A stretch of 64,000 nt of DNA. Origin: JBGPHT01 sp041484525. Its GTDB lineage: Bacteria > Acidobacteriota > Terriglobia > Bryobacterales > Bryobacteraceae. A program made the translations under genes and the position numbers. Of this stretch, positions 7,998 to 16,043 are shown piece by piece. The notes beneath the pieces were generated by a model, which saw nothing but the letters and a program-made list of their open reading frames with translations, was not told where the DNA came from and did no database searches. The stretch spans positions 15,474 to 79,473 of the forward strand of contig JBGPHT010000016.1 of NCBI GenBank assembly GCA_041484525.1. Reading direction: 5' to 3'. Numbering within the stretch: the first letter of the stretch is position 1; every line of letters starts with the position of its first letter.

Positions 7998-9773
7998 CTA
8001 TTCCCGGCCCGCGTAGAACTCGTCGATATATTGCTGGAAATTCTCCATGGCACGGGTGCGGCGCACCTTCATGGTGGCGGTCAGCTCGCCGCGTTCGATC
8101 GAGAAATCGCGCGCCAGGACGCGGTATTTGCGCACCTGCTCGAAGGGCGCAAGCTGCTTGTTTACGCGCGCCACCGTCTTCTGAATCTCGGCCAGGACGG
8201 GCGGCGCCTGCGCGACTTCGGAGACGCCGCGGCCCTTCCACCCCTCCATCCCTTTCAGCACTTCGGCGGCCGCGCCGTTGATGGTGAAGAGCGCGGTCAG
8301 GTAGGGAAGGCGGTCGCCGATCAACAGGACCTGGCTGATGAGCGGCTCCGTCTTGAACAGGTTCTCGACGCGCGAAGGATATATCTTTTTCCCGGTGGAG
8401 GAAACGATCAACTCCTTCTTGCGGCCGGTGATGACGATGTAGCCCTGGCTATCGATGTGGGCGATGTCGCCGGTGTGCAGCCAGCCATCGCGCAGGACTT
8501 CGGCGGTGGTAGCGGGATCGTTGAGGTAGCCCGAAAACAGGCAGTCGCTCTTGACGAGGAGCTCGCCGTCGGATGAAATGCTCACCTCGATGCCGGGGAG
8601 CGGCTTGCCGATGCTGCCGGGCTTGGGGCGGTCGAGCGGGTTGAGCGTGACCACGCCGCCCTCGGTCAAGCCGTAGCCTTCGATGAGCGGCATGCCGATG
8701 GCTTCGTAAAACTCGGCGAGATCCTTGCTAAGCGGCGCGGCCCCGGATGCGGCCACGCGGATGCGGCCGCCGAAGCGCATCCGAACCTTGTGGAAGAGCA
8801 CGCGGTCGGCGATCCGCAGCGGCAGGCGGAGGCGCAGCGGCACGGGCTTGCCTTCGCGGCGGTAGCGCGCCGCGGCCAACGCAATGGCGAGCCCTCCGTA
8901 GAAGAGTTTGCGCGCGGCGGCGGGCCGCTTGCGCAGTTCCGTGCAAATGGTGGAGTAGATCCGCTCCCACATGCGCGGCGGCGCCAGCAGGATGGTGGGG
9001 CGCACGTGGCGAATATTCTGCGGAAGCTTCATCAGGCTCTCCGCGAACGTGACGGGCATGCCGCAGCGAAGCGGTAGAAACTCGATGACGACACGCTGCG
9101 CGATGTGGGCCGAGGGCAGGAAGGCGACGGTGGAGTCTGACGGTCCGAGCCGCAGCACGGCGGGACCCATATCGAGGTTGTTGACGATTGCCTGATGGGT
9201 GACGAGCGCCATCTTGGGCTCGCCGGTCGCGCCCGAGGTGAGATAGAGAATGGCCACGTCAGAGGGCTGGACTTCGGCCAGGATGCCGGCGAGGAGGCCG
9301 GGCTGGTTGAGGATGGCCTCGCGTCCCATCTGGCGCAAGGCATCCAGGGTGAGAGCGCCTTCGGCGTGGCCGGTAAGCAGAATCCAGTGCTCGACGGGCG
9401 CGGCGCCCAGCGCTTTCAGCGTGGCTGGGTCTTCGACGAAGGCGGCGCGCGCGCGTGCGGTTTCGAGCGTCCGGATAAGGTCGGGCGGCGGATAGCTCGG
9501 GTACATGGCGGCGGCGATGGAGCCGTTGGTCAGAATCCCGAGGTCGGCCAGGTAGAATTCGAGGCGGGTTTCGGAGTTGAGCGCGACGATGTCGCCCCGG
9601 ACGATGCCGAGAGCGCGCAATCCGGCCGCGATCTCTTCGGCGGCGCGCTGGTACTGGTTCCAGGAATAGGTGATGTACTCGTCCTTGCCGGGTATAGGTT
9701 GGCGCAGCGCGGGTGCGTCGCCATGGGTATGCGCGGTTTCCTCGAGAACCCGATAGAGCGTGCGGCCGGTCAC
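7998..9773 (-). CDS. AMP-forming long-chain acyl-CoA ligase
   Basis: 591 residues from a GTG start. All core motifs of the adenylate-forming superfamily are present: the P-loop-like TSGATGEPK, EGYGLTEGG, HTGDIAHIDSQGY and GRKKELIVSSTGKKIYP, the last two marking the hinge between the large and small domains. The length and the KKIYP motif fit the FadD15/AcsL group that activates long-chain fatty acids to acyl-CoA through acyl-AMP at the membrane. It is monocistronic as far as can be seen. The chain-length preference cannot be read from sequence. Confidence 0.92.
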   Translation of the reverse strand: MTGRTLYRVLEETAHTHGDAPALRQPIPGKDEYITYSWNQYQRAAEEIAAGLRALGIVRGDIVALNSETRLEFYLADLGILTNGSIAAAMYPSYPPPDLIRTLETARARAAFVEDPATLKALGAAPVEHWILLTGHAEGALTLDALRQMGREAILNQPGLLAGILAEVQPSDVAILYLTSGATGEPKMALVTHQAIVNNLDMGPAVLRLGPSDSTVAFLPSAHIAQRVVIEFLPLRCGMPVTFAESLMKLPQNIRHVRPTILLAPPRMWERIYSTICTELRKRPAAARKLFYGGLAIALAAARYRREGKPVPLRLRLPLRIADRVLFHKVRMRFGGRIRVAASGAAPLSKDLAEFYEAIGMPLIEGYGLTEGGVVTLNPLDRPKPGSIGKPLPGIEVSISSDGELLVKSDCLFSGYLNDPATTAEVLRDGWLHTGDIAHIDSQGYIVITGRKKELIVSSTGKKIYPSRVENLFKTEPLISQVLLIGDRLPYLTALFTINGAAAEVLKGMEGWKGRGVSEVAQAPPVLAEIQKTVARVNKQLAPFEQVRKYRVLARDFSIERGELTATMKVRRTRAMENFQQYIDEFYAGRE

Positions 9774-9838
9774 TCACGGTAATGTAACATGCGTGCGCCG
9801 GACCGGCGGAATCCACGTTGGCTCTCGCGGCAGGTCGG

Positions 9839-10027
9839 CTAACCGGTCTGATCGAGACTACTCGAGTGGACGCTTTCACGCCTCCCCGCCGCATCGGTGA
9901 GATAGAGGAGAGCCTGGCGGGCGAGTTCCGGGACGGAGGGGTCGGGATGGCGAAGGAGTGACAGCAGCATTTTCATCCAGCGCAGTTCGGGGACTTCGAT
10001 TCCGATGATGGGTACGGTTGATGGCAT
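9839..10027 (-). CDS. Small protein of unknown function
   Basis: 62 residues from an ATG at 10027. The central part, LRWMKMLLSLLRHPDPSVPE followed by LARQALLYLTDAA, is an amphipathic two-helix stretch that looks like a genuine protein rather than chance translation, and the frame carries no rare-codon or stop clutter. It lies in the gap between the acyl-CoA ligase and a divergent gene. No family assignment is possible. The frame stays open further upstream, but that part resembles a shadow of the opposite-strand gene. Confidence 0.5.
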   Translation of the reverse strand: MPSTVPIIGIEVPELRWMKMLLSLLRHPDPSVPELARQALLYLTDAAGRRESVHSSSLDQTG

Positions 10028-10124
10028 GCAGCGGTGTCTCAAATTCCTCTTCGGCCGAAGGTGGGAAATATTGAGCCCCTGCGGCTGACTCACAATTCGC
10101 GCGGGGGAAACGATATGAGAAATC

Positions 10125-10550
10125 GTGGATGCATTTCTACGGCACGCGGAGGAGATCTTCCTGACGGCCCGGACAGCCGGAGCCGGGGAGTGCGACATGG
10201 CGCTGCTCGTGAACGCGGATGGCGCCATCCACGTGATGCCGGCGGAGGAATGGAACCTGGAGCCGCTGCGGGTGCATCACGGCGCCCGCGCCGCATATCG
10301 CGTCAGCCGCGGCCGGTCGGGAGTGCGGCTGGAGGCGCGGAGCGCGGCGGGGCAATCCTGCGTGCTGGAGGCGCCGGGGCAGTGTGGGCAACGGCTTGGA
10401 ATACTTCCGGACAACCCTCAGTACCAGATCGCGCCCGAGACGCCGATCGAACCTCTCATACTTCTTCCCGAGTGTCCGATAAGGAAGTTGTGCGGAGCCC
10501 CGGAATCGGGGATGTCCCACGAGGAGCGGTTATGGACATCAGCGGAGTGA
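10125..10550 (+). CDS. Unknown protein at the head of the flagellar block
   Basis: 141 residues from a GTG start. The N-terminal half has regular secondary-structure-like sequence (MDAFLRHAEEIFLTARTAGA, then a MALLVNADGAIHVMPAEEW strand pair and an HHGARAAYRVSR helix). The last 40 residues are less regular. The gene overlaps the downstream flaG start by 19 bp, so it is probably cotranscribed with flaG and fliS. Its function is unknown; location alone suggests a link to motility. No family was recognised with confidence. Confidence 0.62.
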   Translation: MDAFLRHAEEIFLTARTAGAGECDMALLVNADGAIHVMPAEEWNLEPLRVHHGARAAYRVSRGRSGVRLEARSAAGQSCVLEAPGQCGQRLGILPDNPQYQIAPETPIEPLILLPECPIRKLCGAPESGMSHEERLWTSAE

Positions 10551-10810
10551 GTCGGAGCATAGAGCCAATAGCTGCGACGATGCCTGTTATTCCTGTAGAG
10601 AAGGCAGCGGAGCACCGGGAAGTCGTCCAGGCGGTAAAGGCGCTGAACGGCACGGAAATGTTTGGGCCGGAGAATGAGCTGCAGTTTCAGAAAGATCCCA
10701 GAACGCAGCGAATGATTCTGCGGGTGGTCAACCGGGACACCAAGGAAGTGCTTTCCCAGGTGCCGACAGAGTATGTGCTGCGCCTGGTGGTGGATATGAA
10801 GCGGGGCTGA
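10532..10810 (+). CDS. flaG: Flagellar protein FlaG
   Basis: 92 residues. The C-terminal two thirds match the FlaG fold: NELQFQKDPRTQRMILRVVN and DTKEVLSQVPTEYVLRLVVD, that is, a strand pair followed by the conserved V-x-x-x-PxE-x-x-L-x-x-V segment. FlaG proteins limit filament length or stabilise the cap in several genera. The ATG at 10532 has a GAGGAGCGG ribosome-binding site inside the preceding gene. fliS follows 53 bp downstream, the usual flaG-(fliD)-fliS order, but fliD is missing from between them. Confidence 0.88.
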   Translation: MDISGVSRSIEPIAATMPVIPVEKAAEHREVVQAVKALNGTEMFGPENELQFQKDPRTQRMILRVVNRDTKEVLSQVPTEYVLRLVVDMKRG

Positions 10811-10863
10811 GGCCGCACGTATCGAAACCGGCGGGTCTGGTCGATGGATATGGTGGAGGACTA

Positions 10864-11325
10864 ATGTCTCAGAACACGCATGATGCTTATCTGGAAAGCC
10901 GGATTCTTGCGGCCGAACCATTGGAATTGGTGCGGATGCTGAACCAGGGCTGCACTGGCGCCGTGAAAGACGCCCGGCGGCGACTAGCCGCGGGTGAAAT
11001 CGAAGCACGGGGGCGCGCCGTCGTGAAGGCGTGGGAGATCCTGGCGGAACTGGCGGGAACGTTGGACCACGAACAGGGCGGAGACCTCAGTGCGCGGCTG
11101 GCGCTGTTGTATGACTACATGCAGCGCCGCCTGCTCCAGGCAAACATGGAGCAAAGCGATGGACCGTTGGCGGAGGTCCTGACTCTCCTGGCTACGCTAT
11201 CGGAAGGCTGGGACGGACTGAAGGCGGCGGCGCAACCCGTCGTAGAGGCGGAGAATCCGTCGTGGGGGCAGCCGCTGCCGGTCGAGCCGTCCGCGGCCAG
11301 TGCGTCGCAGGGATGGAGCTTCTAG
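10864..11325 (+). CDS. fliS: Flagellin export chaperone FliS
   Basis: 153 residues. FliS features are the N-terminal Y-x-x-x-x-I-L-x-A-x-P-LELVRML helix, followed by DARRRLAAGEIEARGRAVVK and a long helix GDLSARLALLYDYMQRRLLQ, forming the four-helix bundle that caps the C-terminus of flagellin before export. A GGAGG-like site (TGGTGGAGGAC) precedes the ATG. The C-terminus is extended by about 25 Pro/Ala-rich residues. Its stop overlaps the stop of the convergent flgJ in a shared CTAG. The flagellin gene itself is not in this window. Confidence 0.9.
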   Translation: MSQNTHDAYLESRILAAEPLELVRMLNQGCTGAVKDARRRLAAGEIEARGRAVVKAWEILAELAGTLDHEQGGDLSARLALLYDYMQRRLLQANMEQSDGPLAEVLTLLATLSEGWDGLKAAAQPVVEAENPSWGQPLPVEPSAASASQGWSF

Positions 11326-11615
11326 GATTTGTCTTTGAGATCCGCGGTAATCAGATTCGCCAGACCCAGCCCGCCGTTTTGAGCGAGGACGGCGGCAAAC
11401 TGCTGCTCCGCGAAATCGGTGGCGCAGTCGGCGGATGCATCCTCACCGCCGGAACTCAGCCACCCCTTCCCGCTCTCGTGGGCGGAGTGCAGCATCTGGT
11501 TGAGAAGGAGCGCTTCGAACTGCTTGGCGGCGTCCTTAATCTTTTGGGGGGCGGGACCGCTCGCCGTGGGAAGCGCCGCCATCGCGGCCGTCGTCGAAAT
11601 CGGTGAACTACTCAT
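11322..11615 (-). CDS. flgJ: Rod-binding protein FlgJ, muramidase domain absent
   Basis: 97 residues. The core IKDAAKQFEALLLNQMLHSA with the following D-F-AEQQFAAVLAQNGGLGLA is the FlgJ rod-binding domain (the FEALL-x-x-ML signature). The C-terminal peptidoglycan hydrolase domain of enterobacterial FlgJ is missing, as in many other phyla, so a separate lytic enzyme must open the wall for the rod. It starts 2 bp after the flgI stop and is the last gene of the minus-strand flgF-G-A-H-I-J operon. Confidence 0.9.
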   Translation of the reverse strand: MSSSPISTTAAMAALPTASGPAPQKIKDAAKQFEALLLNQMLHSAHESGKGWLSSGGEDASADCATDFAEQQFAAVLAQNGGLGLANLITADLKDKS

Positions 11616-11617
11616 CG

Positions 11618-12721
11618 CTAGATGACCTCCAGTTCGCCTTCGAGAGCGCCGGCGCTGCGCAGGTTTTGCAAGATGGCGATCACGTCGCGCGGTGTCGAGC
11701 CGATCGCCGCCAGCGCGCGCACCAACTCTTCCACCGTGGCGCCATCCCTCAAGACAATGTTGCGCGCCTTCTCCTCCTTGGCCGCGACCGCGGTCTGCGG
11801 CGTCACTTCGGTGGTTGCGCTGGACGACGCCAGGGGACCGGGCTGCGAAACGTTATAAGTGGTCTGGACTTCCACCGTCAGGTTTCCGTGAAGAATGGCG
11901 ACCGGGCGGATGTGGACGTCCTTGCCCAAAACGATGGTGCCGGTTCGCTCGTTGATCACGACGCGTGCCGGGCGGTCGGCTTCGACGGTGAGGACCTCGA
12001 GATCGGCCACAAATTCGGTAGCTCGCGACGCGTATTCGGGTGGAATCGCAATACTGATCAGACCGGAGTTCTCAGCCTGGGCGGCCGGTATGGCACTGGC
12101 GAACCGCTTGTTAATAGCCTGAACAATGCGCGCTGACGTAGTGAAATCGGATTGCCGGAGTTGCAGGCGTACGACTCCCTTGGGCGAGACCGAGGGCGCC
12201 ACGCGTTCCACGATGGCGCCCGCAGGCGAGCGCCCGACCGTCGGATGGTTGACGGTCTGCGTGGTTGCGCCACGGCCGGCGCCGAATCCGCCGGTGACTA
12301 CCGGTCCTTGGGCCACGGCATAGACTTGGCCATCGGCGCCGCGCAGCGAGGTCATGATCAGAATCCCGCCTTGCAGATTCGCCGCATCGCCGATTGCGGC
12401 AACCGTGGTATCGATGCGCGTGCCAGGCTGGGCGAAGGCGGGCAATGTAGCCGTCACCATGACGCCCGCCATGTTGTTGACCCGAATAGCCGCCGGCGGC
12501 ACCGAAATGCCCATGCGCTCGAGCATGTTGGTCAGACTTTGCGCCGAAAACACCGTCTGCTTTCGATCGCCCGTGCCTGCCAGCCCGACCACCAGGCCGT
12601 AACCGATAAGCTGGTTGTCGCGCACCCCTTCAATCGTGACCAGATCCTTGAGCCGGACCGCTGACGAGGAAGCCGCGGCGATCGGAAGCGAAGCCAACAG
12701 AAAAAGCAGATAGCGTTTCAT
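11618..12721 (-). CDS. flgI: Flagellar P-ring protein FlgI
   Basis: 367 residues, the family's normal length, with a signal peptide (MKRYLLFLLASLPIAAASS). The mature start VRLKDLVTIEGVRDNQLIGY and GLVVGLAGTGD is diagnostic for FlgI, as are TATLPAFAQPGTRIDTTVAA and IVLGKDVHIRPVAILHGNL. The protein forms the ring around the rod in the peptidoglycan layer and needs FlgA as a chaperone; flgA lies two genes upstream in the same operon. Presence of the ring genes shows the cell has an outer membrane. Confidence 0.97.
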   Translation of the reverse strand: MKRYLLFLLASLPIAAASSSAVRLKDLVTIEGVRDNQLIGYGLVVGLAGTGDRKQTVFSAQSLTNMLERMGISVPPAAIRVNNMAGVMVTATLPAFAQPGTRIDTTVAAIGDAANLQGGILIMTSLRGADGQVYAVAQGPVVTGGFGAGRGATTQTVNHPTVGRSPAGAIVERVAPSVSPKGVVRLQLRQSDFTTSARIVQAINKRFASAIPAAQAENSGLISIAIPPEYASRATEFVADLEVLTVEADRPARVVINERTGTIVLGKDVHIRPVAILHGNLTVEVQTTYNVSQPGPLASSSATTEVTPQTAVAAKEEKARNIVLRDGATVEELVRALAAIGSTPRDVIAILQNLRSAGALEGELEVI

Positions 12722-12740
12722 TTAGTTTGAGAAAGTCGTT

Positions 12741-13430
12741 TTAGAAAGGCAGCAGCCCCAGCAATATCCGGTACAGAATGAACGGGCGCCGGATGGCGTC
12801 ACCCACCACGCCCTTGCCGTTCACCCGAACCTCGAGTTGCGCCAGGCGGTCGGAGCGTACTGTGTTGTCGCGGCCGATATCGGCCGGCCGTACCACTCCC
12901 CGCACCGTGATCGCCTGGCGCTCGGAGTTGATGCCGATATCTTTGGCGGCCTCGACCAGCATGGCGCCGTTTGGCAGCACCACCACGACACGCGCGGTGA
13001 GTGTCGTGCTGATGACAATGTCACGGCTGGTCGTTCCCTCCCCCGTCAGTTGGGTGTCGCCCGAGAGGCCGGCCAGGTTCGCCAGCGGGCCGGCCGCCTT
13101 GGTCGCACCCGCCAGAGCCACCACCGTATTCTTCGTACTGGAGGAGCGCTGGGTCTTGGTGGATCCCTTGGCGACCGCGGATGCGTTCTCCACCACCAGG
13201 ATCGTAAGGACGTCATCCACCTGGGCAGCGCGGAGATCGCGCGCCGCGTCGGCCAACCGCGAGCCCGGCATCCAGATAGAGCCCGCGGTTCCAGGCGCCG
13301 CCTCCGCCGAGCGGGCCTGCGATTCCATGACGTACCGGTCGAGCGGCGAAGTCGGCTCGGGAACGGGCTTCTTGATCCTGGCGGCCGGCGCCGCTACAGC
13401 CAACAGCATGATGCAGACGAGAGATTTCAC
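12741..13430 (-). CDS. flgH: Flagellar L-ring protein FlgH
   Basis: 229 residues from a GTG at 13430, chosen because it has AAGGAG at the right distance and overlaps the flgA stop by 4 bp (GTGA); the longer open frame upstream is a shadow of flgA. Family landmarks are QVDDVLTILVVENASAVAKG, TTLTARVVVVLPNGAMLVE and the closing ITVRGVVRPADIGRDNTV. FlgH is normally a lipoprotein, but the signal region here (VKSLVCIMLLAVAAPAARIK) has its only Cys near residue 6 and no convincing lipobox at the cleavage point, so membrane anchoring may differ. Confidence 0.94.
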   Translation of the reverse strand: MKSLVCIMLLAVAAPAARIKKPVPEPTSPLDRYVMESQARSAEAAPGTAGSIWMPGSRLADAARDLRAAQVDDVLTILVVENASAVAKGSTKTQRSSSTKNTVVALAGATKAAGPLANLAGLSGDTQLTGEGTTSRDIVISTTLTARVVVVLPNGAMLVEAAKDIGINSERQAITVRGVVRPADIGRDNTVRSDRLAQLEVRVNGKGVVGDAIRRPFILYRILLGLLPF

Positions 13431-14293
13431 GAGGCTCCTTTGCCTGTTCCCACTGAGACGCGGCCCTTGCCTTCGACCCGCGCCTTGAAGCGCTTCTTCG
13501 ACACCGGATTCACTACGGGAACGGTCTGTCCCGCCACACCCGAGGCTTCGGCTTGCGCTTCGAACTCGAGACGCGCGTTTCCGCTGTGTACCTCGACCTT
13601 CACCGTCTCGCCGCGCGTGACGTCCTTGATTGCGTCCAGCCACTCGGAGCGCAGAACCGTCCCGGCCGCGACGGCTCGGCGCAGCACTTTGCCCTCGACC
13701 CCGGCGACAGACACAACCGTGCCGCTCGCGGGAAACTCGTCGCGCGTTTCGACCCGGAGTTGGGCGGTGGTAACCGGCCGGCCGGCGGCGATATCTTCCG
13801 CGGCCACCACAAACGCCGCTGAGACCCGCACCTTCACCCTGGCCCAGATGAAGAACCGGCGATTGCCGGCGTACCGAATGAAGCCATTCCAGGTTTCTCC
13901 GCCGCCCGAATGCCGCAAGCCGGCCAGCGGGAACTCGGGCTCGCCCTCGGGCACGGCCGCGCGGGTGGTTTCCAGGATCTCGATGCGAGCCTCGGGAAGC
14001 TGACTCCGCATGGCCGCCAAGAGGCGCTCAGGCGAGAGAGGCGCGACCCGGCGTTCGAAACAGATTGGGGATTCGGGTATACCGTCCAGATGAAAACGCG
14101 TCGCCAGCCGCCGCAGGTCCGGCGCCCGAAAGAAACGTGAAACACCGGGAGCGGGGGCGAACGCCACCGGCGTCTCGGGCCCGACGGAGGCAATCTCCGG
14201 CCAGACTGGAAGCAGGTCGCGCGCCAGGATTCGATCGGCTCCGGGGCTGACCGCGAGACACCCCGCCACAGCAGCTATGACGAGGGGCGTCAT
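13427..14293 (-). CDS. flgA: P-ring assembly chaperone FlgA
   Basis: 288 residues with a signal-like N-terminus. The C-terminal half is the SAF/FlgA domain: VVAAEDIAAGRPVTTAQLRV, VLRRAVAAGTVLRSEWLDAI, RGETVKVEVHSGNARLEFEA and the final MSKKRF-like NPVSKKRFKARVEGKGRVSV. FlgA is a periplasmic chaperone for FlgI polymerisation. It overlaps flgG upstream by ATGA and flgH downstream by GTGA, so the three are translationally coupled. The N-terminal half is long and weakly conserved, as is usual for the family. Confidence 0.92.
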   Translation of the reverse strand: MTPLVIAAVAGCLAVSPGADRILARDLLPVWPEIASVGPETPVAFAPAPGVSRFFRAPDLRRLATRFHLDGIPESPICFERRVAPLSPERLLAAMRSQLPEARIEILETTRAAVPEGEPEFPLAGLRHSGGGETWNGFIRYAGNRRFFIWARVKVRVSAAFVVAAEDIAAGRPVTTAQLRVETRDEFPASGTVVSVAGVEGKVLRRAVAAGTVLRSEWLDAIKDVTRGETVKVEVHSGNARLEFEAQAEASGVAGQTVPVVNPVSKKRFKARVEGKGRVSVGTGKGAS

Positions 14294-15081
14294 CGCAGGA
14301 GACTGTTCACTTGCTGGTACATGTCATCGGCGGCCTTCACTACTTTGGAATTGGCCTCATAGCCGCGCTGCGCCACGATCAGGTTGATGAACTCCTCTAC
14401 CACCGACACGTTCGAGCCTTCGACGTATCCCTGCATGACATTTCCCATGCCCTCCTGTCCGCCGGGGGTGCCCACCGTGGCGTCGCCCGAGGCGTCCGTC
14501 GGGGCATAGAGATTGCCTCCGAGGCTGTTGAGACCGGCGGGATTCTGGAAGTTCGCAAGCTGCACCTGCCCGGCTTGCTGCGCCGCGGATTGACCCTGCT
14601 GGGTATAACTGACGGTGCCGTCCTTGCCGATCGTGATCGCCTGCGCGTCGGCTGGTATGGTGATCGCCGGCTCGAGCGGATCGCCTTCGGGGGTGACGAC
14701 GTTGCCGTCGCGATCCAGGTGGAAGTTGCCCGCCCGCGAGTAGGCCAGCTCGCCCGAAGGACGCCGCACCTGGAAGAATCCCAAGCCCTCGATCACCATG
14801 TCGAGCGGGTTGTCGGTCTGCGTAAAGGCGCCCTGGGTGAAGACGATCTCGTTCGAAGATGCGCGCGTCCCGAGACCGAGCTGCAGGCCGGTGGGAATCA
14901 CGGTCTGCTGGCCGGCAGAAGCGCCGGGTTGGATGACGGTCTGGTAGAGCAAGTCCTGAAACTGCGCGCGGCGCATCTTGAAACCAGCCGTGTTGGCGTT
15001 GGCCAGGTTGTGCGCGATGTTGTCCACGTTGATTTCCTGTGCGGTCATGCCGCTGGCGGCGCTATACAATGCACGAAGCAT
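14290..15081 (-). CDS. flgG: Distal rod protein FlgG
   Basis: 263 residues, normal length for FlgG. It has the rod-protein N-terminus MLRALYSAASGMTAQEINVD with NIAHNLANANTAGFKMRRAQ, the FlgG-type insert FQDLLYQTVIQPGA, the central Q-GFFQVRRPSGELAYSRAGNF segment and the C-terminal helix EEFINLIVAQRGYEANSKVV ending in NSLLR. A clean ribosome-binding site (AAGGAG) precedes the ATG. It forms the distal rod inside the L and P rings, whose genes follow in the same operon. Confidence 0.96.
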   Translation of the reverse strand: MLRALYSAASGMTAQEINVDNIAHNLANANTAGFKMRRAQFQDLLYQTVIQPGASAGQQTVIPTGLQLGLGTRASSNEIVFTQGAFTQTDNPLDMVIEGLGFFQVRRPSGELAYSRAGNFHLDRDGNVVTPEGDPLEPAITIPADAQAITIGKDGTVSYTQQGQSAAQQAGQVQLANFQNPAGLNSLGGNLYAPTDASGDATVGTPGGQEGMGNVMQGYVEGSNVSVVEEFINLIVAQRGYEANSKVVKAADDMYQQVNSLLR

Positions 15082-15093
15082 ACGATCTCCTTA

Positions 15094-15825
15094 TTAAGAA
15101 CCCACGCGCGCGACTTCTTCGACGGCGTGGCGATTCATTTCCGCCCCGAGCGTGACGGCCTTCTGCATCATTTCGAACTGGCGCAGGACGCTGATCAGCC
15201 GGACGGCGGCTTCGGCGGCGCCGGTATTGGAGGTTTCGATCCTGCCCTGCCCGACGGTGGTGTTGGCCGGAAGCTTGACGCGCCCCGCGGGATCGGTGAC
15301 CCGGAAGTAGTTGTTGCCCTGTTTGGCCAGCCCGGCCGCCGTGCCGAAATCGACGAGCTCCAGTTGGCCGATGACGTTACCGTCCTGATGCACCGTTCCA
15401 TCGGTTGCGATCTCAAAGGGGCGCGAGGACTCGATCTTAAGCTCGACGCCTTTCTCGGCGCGCAGCGGATAGCCTTCGGAGGTGACGACGCGGCCGTCCT
15501 TGGCCAGTGAAAAACTGCCGTTGCGGGTGTAGAGCGCGCCCTTGGGGCTGTCGACGGCGAAAAAACCCTTGCCGCTAAGCGCGAGATCGAATGGGTTGCC
15601 GGTGTCATGCAAGATGCCTTGCGAGAGGTCGATCCACGGCTTCTCGATGAGAGGCATGGCCGGCATGGGCTCGCAGTCGGCCTCGGGCGAAGTGTACAGG
15701 CTGTAGAACTCGCGATCGGCCTTGTACCCCCCGGTAGATGCGTTGGCGACGTTATTAGCCAGCATCTCGAGAGACTCCATCCGGGCGCGCATTCCGCTGG
15801 CGGCGATCGCGGTCAAAGGATCCAT
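15094..15825 (-). CDS. flgF: Proximal rod protein FlgF
   Basis: 243 residues. The N-terminus MDPLTAIAASGMRARMESLE with MLANNVANASTGGYKADREF and the central LSGKGFFAVDSPKGALYTRN followed by GSFSLAKDGRVVTSEGYPL identify a rod protein; the shorter length and lack of the FlgG-specific motifs make FlgF the best call. It is the first gene of the minus-strand operon and diverges from fliK. No strong ribosome-binding site is visible just ahead of the ATG. flgB and flgC, the other proximal rod genes, are not in this window. Confidence 0.9.
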   Translation of the reverse strand: MDPLTAIAASGMRARMESLEMLANNVANASTGGYKADREFYSLYTSPEADCEPMPAMPLIEKPWIDLSQGILHDTGNPFDLALSGKGFFAVDSPKGALYTRNGSFSLAKDGRVVTSEGYPLRAEKGVELKIESSRPFEIATDGTVHQDGNVIGQLELVDFGTAAGLAKQGNNYFRVTDPAGRVKLPANTTVGQGRIETSNTGAAEAAVRLISVLRQFEMMQKAVTLGAEMNRHAVEEVARVGS

Positions 15826-15879
15826 AGCGGGATGGCAAGAGCACGCGGGGGTCCAACCGGAATACAGGACCTAAATACC

Positions 15880-15906
15880 TCAAAAGCTGCGAGCCTGTGC
15901 CGATAA
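15880..15906 (+). promoter_or_regulatory. Candidate sigma-28 (FliA) promoter ahead of fliK
   Basis: The -10 element GCCGATAA at 15899-15906 matches the enterobacterial FliA consensus at all eight positions. A weaker -35 element TCAAAAGC (consensus TAAAGTTT) begins at 15880, giving the canonical spacing of 11 bp between the octamers. The element faces fliK and the long plus-strand export-gate operon, and sits in the 218-bp gap divergent from flgF. A FliA-type sigma gene lies in that operon. Confidence 0.55.
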
Positions 15907-16043
15907 GAGCAGGTGAGGAGACTCGGGCGCGGCAGGATCTTGGCGCGATGCTGGTGCGGCGGCAATTCGCTGGCGGTACTCTCGCACTAACCCGTTGAAA
16001 AACGGCTGCGATCGTTTGGCCCGCCATCTGCAAGTTTCTCCGC

